This document shows positions 33,513 to 34,846 of a stretch of DNA of 34,846 nucleotides, piece by piece. The DNA comes from an uncultured Eubacteriales bacterium (GTDB lineage Bacteria > Bacillota > Clostridia > Oscillospirales > Acutalibacteraceae): the NCBI GenBank assembly GCA_934476545.1, contig CAKSOB010000006.1, positions 1-34,846 of the forward strand. Reading direction: 5' to 3'. The notes beneath the pieces are model-generated. The model was not told the origin of the DNA, did not search any database, and saw only the letters and a list, made by a program, of their open reading frames with translations. The position numbers and the translations under genes are program-made. Every line of letters starts with the position of its first letter. The stretch's first letter is position 1.

Positions 33513-33626
33513 ATTTGTAAGCAGTGGAAGGTGCTGTAGTCGAGGGAAACTATAGCGCTCTTTTTTGGTTTGATGGATTGGTCGCCGCTGAAGGCGTACG
33601 TCAGTCGTAAAAACCGGCTTGCAAAT
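33513..33626 (+). ncRNA. Structured leader RNA of the glutamine synthetase gene (candidate cis-regulator)
   Basis: A closing stem pairs ATTTGTAAGC (33513-33522) with GCTTGCAAAT (33617-33626), all ten pairs including one G-T wobble. Inside, an 11-bp stem (33530-33540 with 49-59, three wobbles) has an 8-nt loop CGAGGGAA and is followed directly by a run of six T, like a terminator. A third domain is closed by GGTTT (33567-33571) and AAACC (33611-33615). It holds the hairpins CGCC-GCTGAA-GGCG and TACG-TCAGT-CGTA. The ribosome binding site follows the closing stem by a few bases. I do not recognise it as the glnA riboswitch or another known class. Confidence 0.5.
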
Positions 33627-33646
33627 TCAGTATGGAGTGATGGAAC

Positions 33647-34846
33647 ATGATAAACGTACCTGAGATTTTCGGCAGCCTTGTCTTTCATGACGAGATCATG
33701 CGGGCAATGCTGCCAAAGGAAGTCTACAAGTCTTTAAAGGAGACCAGGGACAATGGAACACCACTGGACGAAACGTGTGCGCAGTCGATTGCCAACGCCA
33801 TGAAAAACTGGGCGGTGGAAAACGGCGCAACACACTATTCCCACTGGTTCCAGCCGATGACCGGCGCAACAGCCGAAAAGCATGACAGCTTTATCGTTCC
33901 CGATGGAGATAAAGTCATCATGGAATTTTCCGGCAAAGAGCTGATCAAGGGTGAGCCGGATGCCTCCAGCTTCCCCTCCGGCGGTCTGCGTGCCACCTTT
34001 GAAGCCCGGGGATACACTTCCTGGGACCCTACGTCAAATGCTTTCATCAAGGACGGAACACTCTGTATTCCCACAGCATTTTGCTCCTATGGCGGCGAGG
34101 CGTTGGATAAAAAAACACCGCTGCTTCGCTCTATGGAAGCACTGGACAAGCAGGCAATTCGTATCCTGCGTCTGTTCGGAGATACCGAAACCAAATCCGT
34201 AAAAACCACCGCCGGTGCCGAGCAGGAATACTTCCTGATTGACCAAGCGGTTGCCAACCAGCGCAAAGACCTGCTGTACTGCGGCAGAACGCTGTTCGGC
34301 GCACGCCCGCCTAAGGGACAAGAGCTGGAAGATCACTACTTCGGCGTAATTAAACCTCGGGTTTCGGCATACATGAAGGATTTGGATCAGGAGCTGTGGA
34401 ATCTGGGCATTCTCTCCAAAACAAAGCATAATGAAGCTGCGCCGGCACAACACGAACTGGCTCCCATCTTCACTACGGCCAATATCGCAACGGATCATAA
34501 CCAACTGACCATGGAGGTTATGAAAAAGGTTGCGTCACGCCACGGCTTAACCTGCTTGCTACACGAAAAACCTTTTGCGGGTGTAAACGGTAGCGGCAAG
34601 CACAACAACTGGTCTCTTTCTACCAACAGAGGCGAAAACCTTCTGGATCCGGGCAAATGCCCGGCAGAGAATATGCGTTTTCTTCTGTTCATCACTGCGG
34701 TAATCGTCGCAGTGGATGAGCATCAGGATTTGCTTCGTCTTTCTGTGGCTTCCGCCAGCAACGACCACCGGTTGGGCGCTCACGAAGCACCGCCGGCAAT
34801 CGTTTCCATTTATTTGGGTGACGAGCTGATCAACATTCTCCAGTCC
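33647..34846 (+). CDS. glnN: Glutamine synthetase type III, N-terminal 400 residues (cut by window edge)
   Basis: GSIII makes glutamine from glutamate, ammonia and ATP, and is common in Bacteroidetes, Clostridia and cyanobacteria. The start MINVPEIFGSLVF is characteristic of the type III family (about 700 residues in all). Visible landmarks are NWAVENGATHYSHWFQP, GAEQEYFLID (metal and glutamate site), KHNEAAPAQHELAP, and the GSIII motif GVNGSGKHNNWSL. The last part of the visible sequence, SASNDHRLGAHEAPPAI, is also typical. The ATG has a weak GGAG site about 11 nt upstream. Strong promoter and leader suggest control at transcription or leader level. The 3' end is outside the window. Confidence 0.93.
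   Translation, partial: MINVPEIFGSLVFHDEIMRAMLPKEVYKSLKETRDNGTPLDETCAQSIANAMKNWAVENGATHYSHWFQPMTGATAEKHDSFIVPDGDKVIMEFSGKELIKGEPDASSFPSGGLRATFEARGYTSWDPTSNAFIKDGTLCIPTAFCSYGGEALDKKTPLLRSMEALDKQAIRILRLFGDTETKSVKTTAGAEQEYFLIDQAVANQRKDLLYCGRTLFGARPPKGQELEDHYFGVIKPRVSAYMKDLDQELWNLGILSKTKHNEAAPAQHELAPIFTTANIATDHNQLTMEVMKKVASRHGLTCLLHEKPFAGVNGSGKHNNWSLSTNRGENLLDPGKCPAENMRFLLFITAVIVAVDEHQDLLRLSVASASNDHRLGAHEAPPAIVSIYLGDELINILQS

Noticed and set aside
33513..33626. glnA-type glutamine riboswitch
   Set aside because: The conserved CGTTCA, GGAAGTAGG and GAAGGAACG blocks are absent, so the leader was reported as unclassified.
33500..33688. A 62-codon minus-strand frame across the glutamine synthetase leader
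   Set aside because: No ribosome binding site, low-quality composition, and it overlaps a strong promoter and structured leader on the other strand.
1..34846. CRISPR arrays, rRNA or tRNA genes, insertion sequences
   Set aside because: No regularly spaced repeats, tRNA-like cloverleafs, rRNA segments or transposase motifs were seen.

Overview
The window looks like a chromosome segment from a spore-forming, low-to-medium GC Firmicute, most likely a Clostridia/Oscillospiraceae-type anaerobe. The pointers are the strong GGAGG ribosome binding sites, an ecfA1-ecfA2-ecfT-truA module, the sporulation/germination gene ypeB, a type III glutamine synthetase and PBSX-type phage genes. This is inferred from gene content, not from a marker gene.

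Layout. (1) 1-7375, minus strand: housekeeping genes in transcription order ruvC-ruvA-ruvB (Holliday junction processing), glmM (peptidoglycan precursor), an RlmI-like rRNA methyltransferase, ecfA1-ecfA2-ecfT (shared energising module of vitamin ECF transporters) and the start of truA, cut by the window edge. (2) 7486-8966, plus: ypeB, alone, without the usual adjacent sleB, behind a candidate forespore promoter. (3) 8974-17795, minus: ybaK, then the arginine pathway in transcription order argG | argH-argC-argJ-argB-argD-argF. All the enzymes from glutamate to arginine are here, with ArgJ recycling the acetyl group. A sigma-A promoter and a 14/14 ARG box precede argG, and a terminator separates argG from argH. 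A near-identical 18-bp motif occurs in two gaps of the operon. (4) 17848-19797: a flavin-reductase-like gene (plus) and hflX (minus), converging on a shared terminator. (5) 19973-29295, minus: a compact 14-gene phage-derived cassette. (6) 29413-33248, minus: a response regulator, a sensor kinase and an HtrA-like membrane protein in one operon. (7) 33481-34846, plus: a type III glutamine synthetase (3' end outside the window) behind a strong promoter and a roughly 115-nt leader with several helices.

The most unusual part is region 5. It keeps PBSX order at both ends: terminase, portal, protease/scaffold, capsid and connectors, then LysM protein, hub, spike-like protein, gp25-like wedge, baseplate J and the XkdU-like protein. 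The whole tail shaft is absent: no sheath, tube, tail chaperone or tape measure. Fibre, holin, endolysin, integrase, repressor and replication genes are also absent. Every remaining frame is open and the genes are tightly packed or overlapping, so this does not look like random prophage decay. Only a 34-codon gene sits where the tail shaft should be. I infer a domesticated head-plus-baseplate particle, a relic kept by selection, or a gene-transfer-agent-like system.

Two other points stand out. The HtrA-like protein has lost two of its three catalytic residues (His to Ser, Ser to Ile), so it is probably a pseudoprotease working with the two-component system. The glutamine synthetase leader RNA does not match any riboswitch class I could recall.
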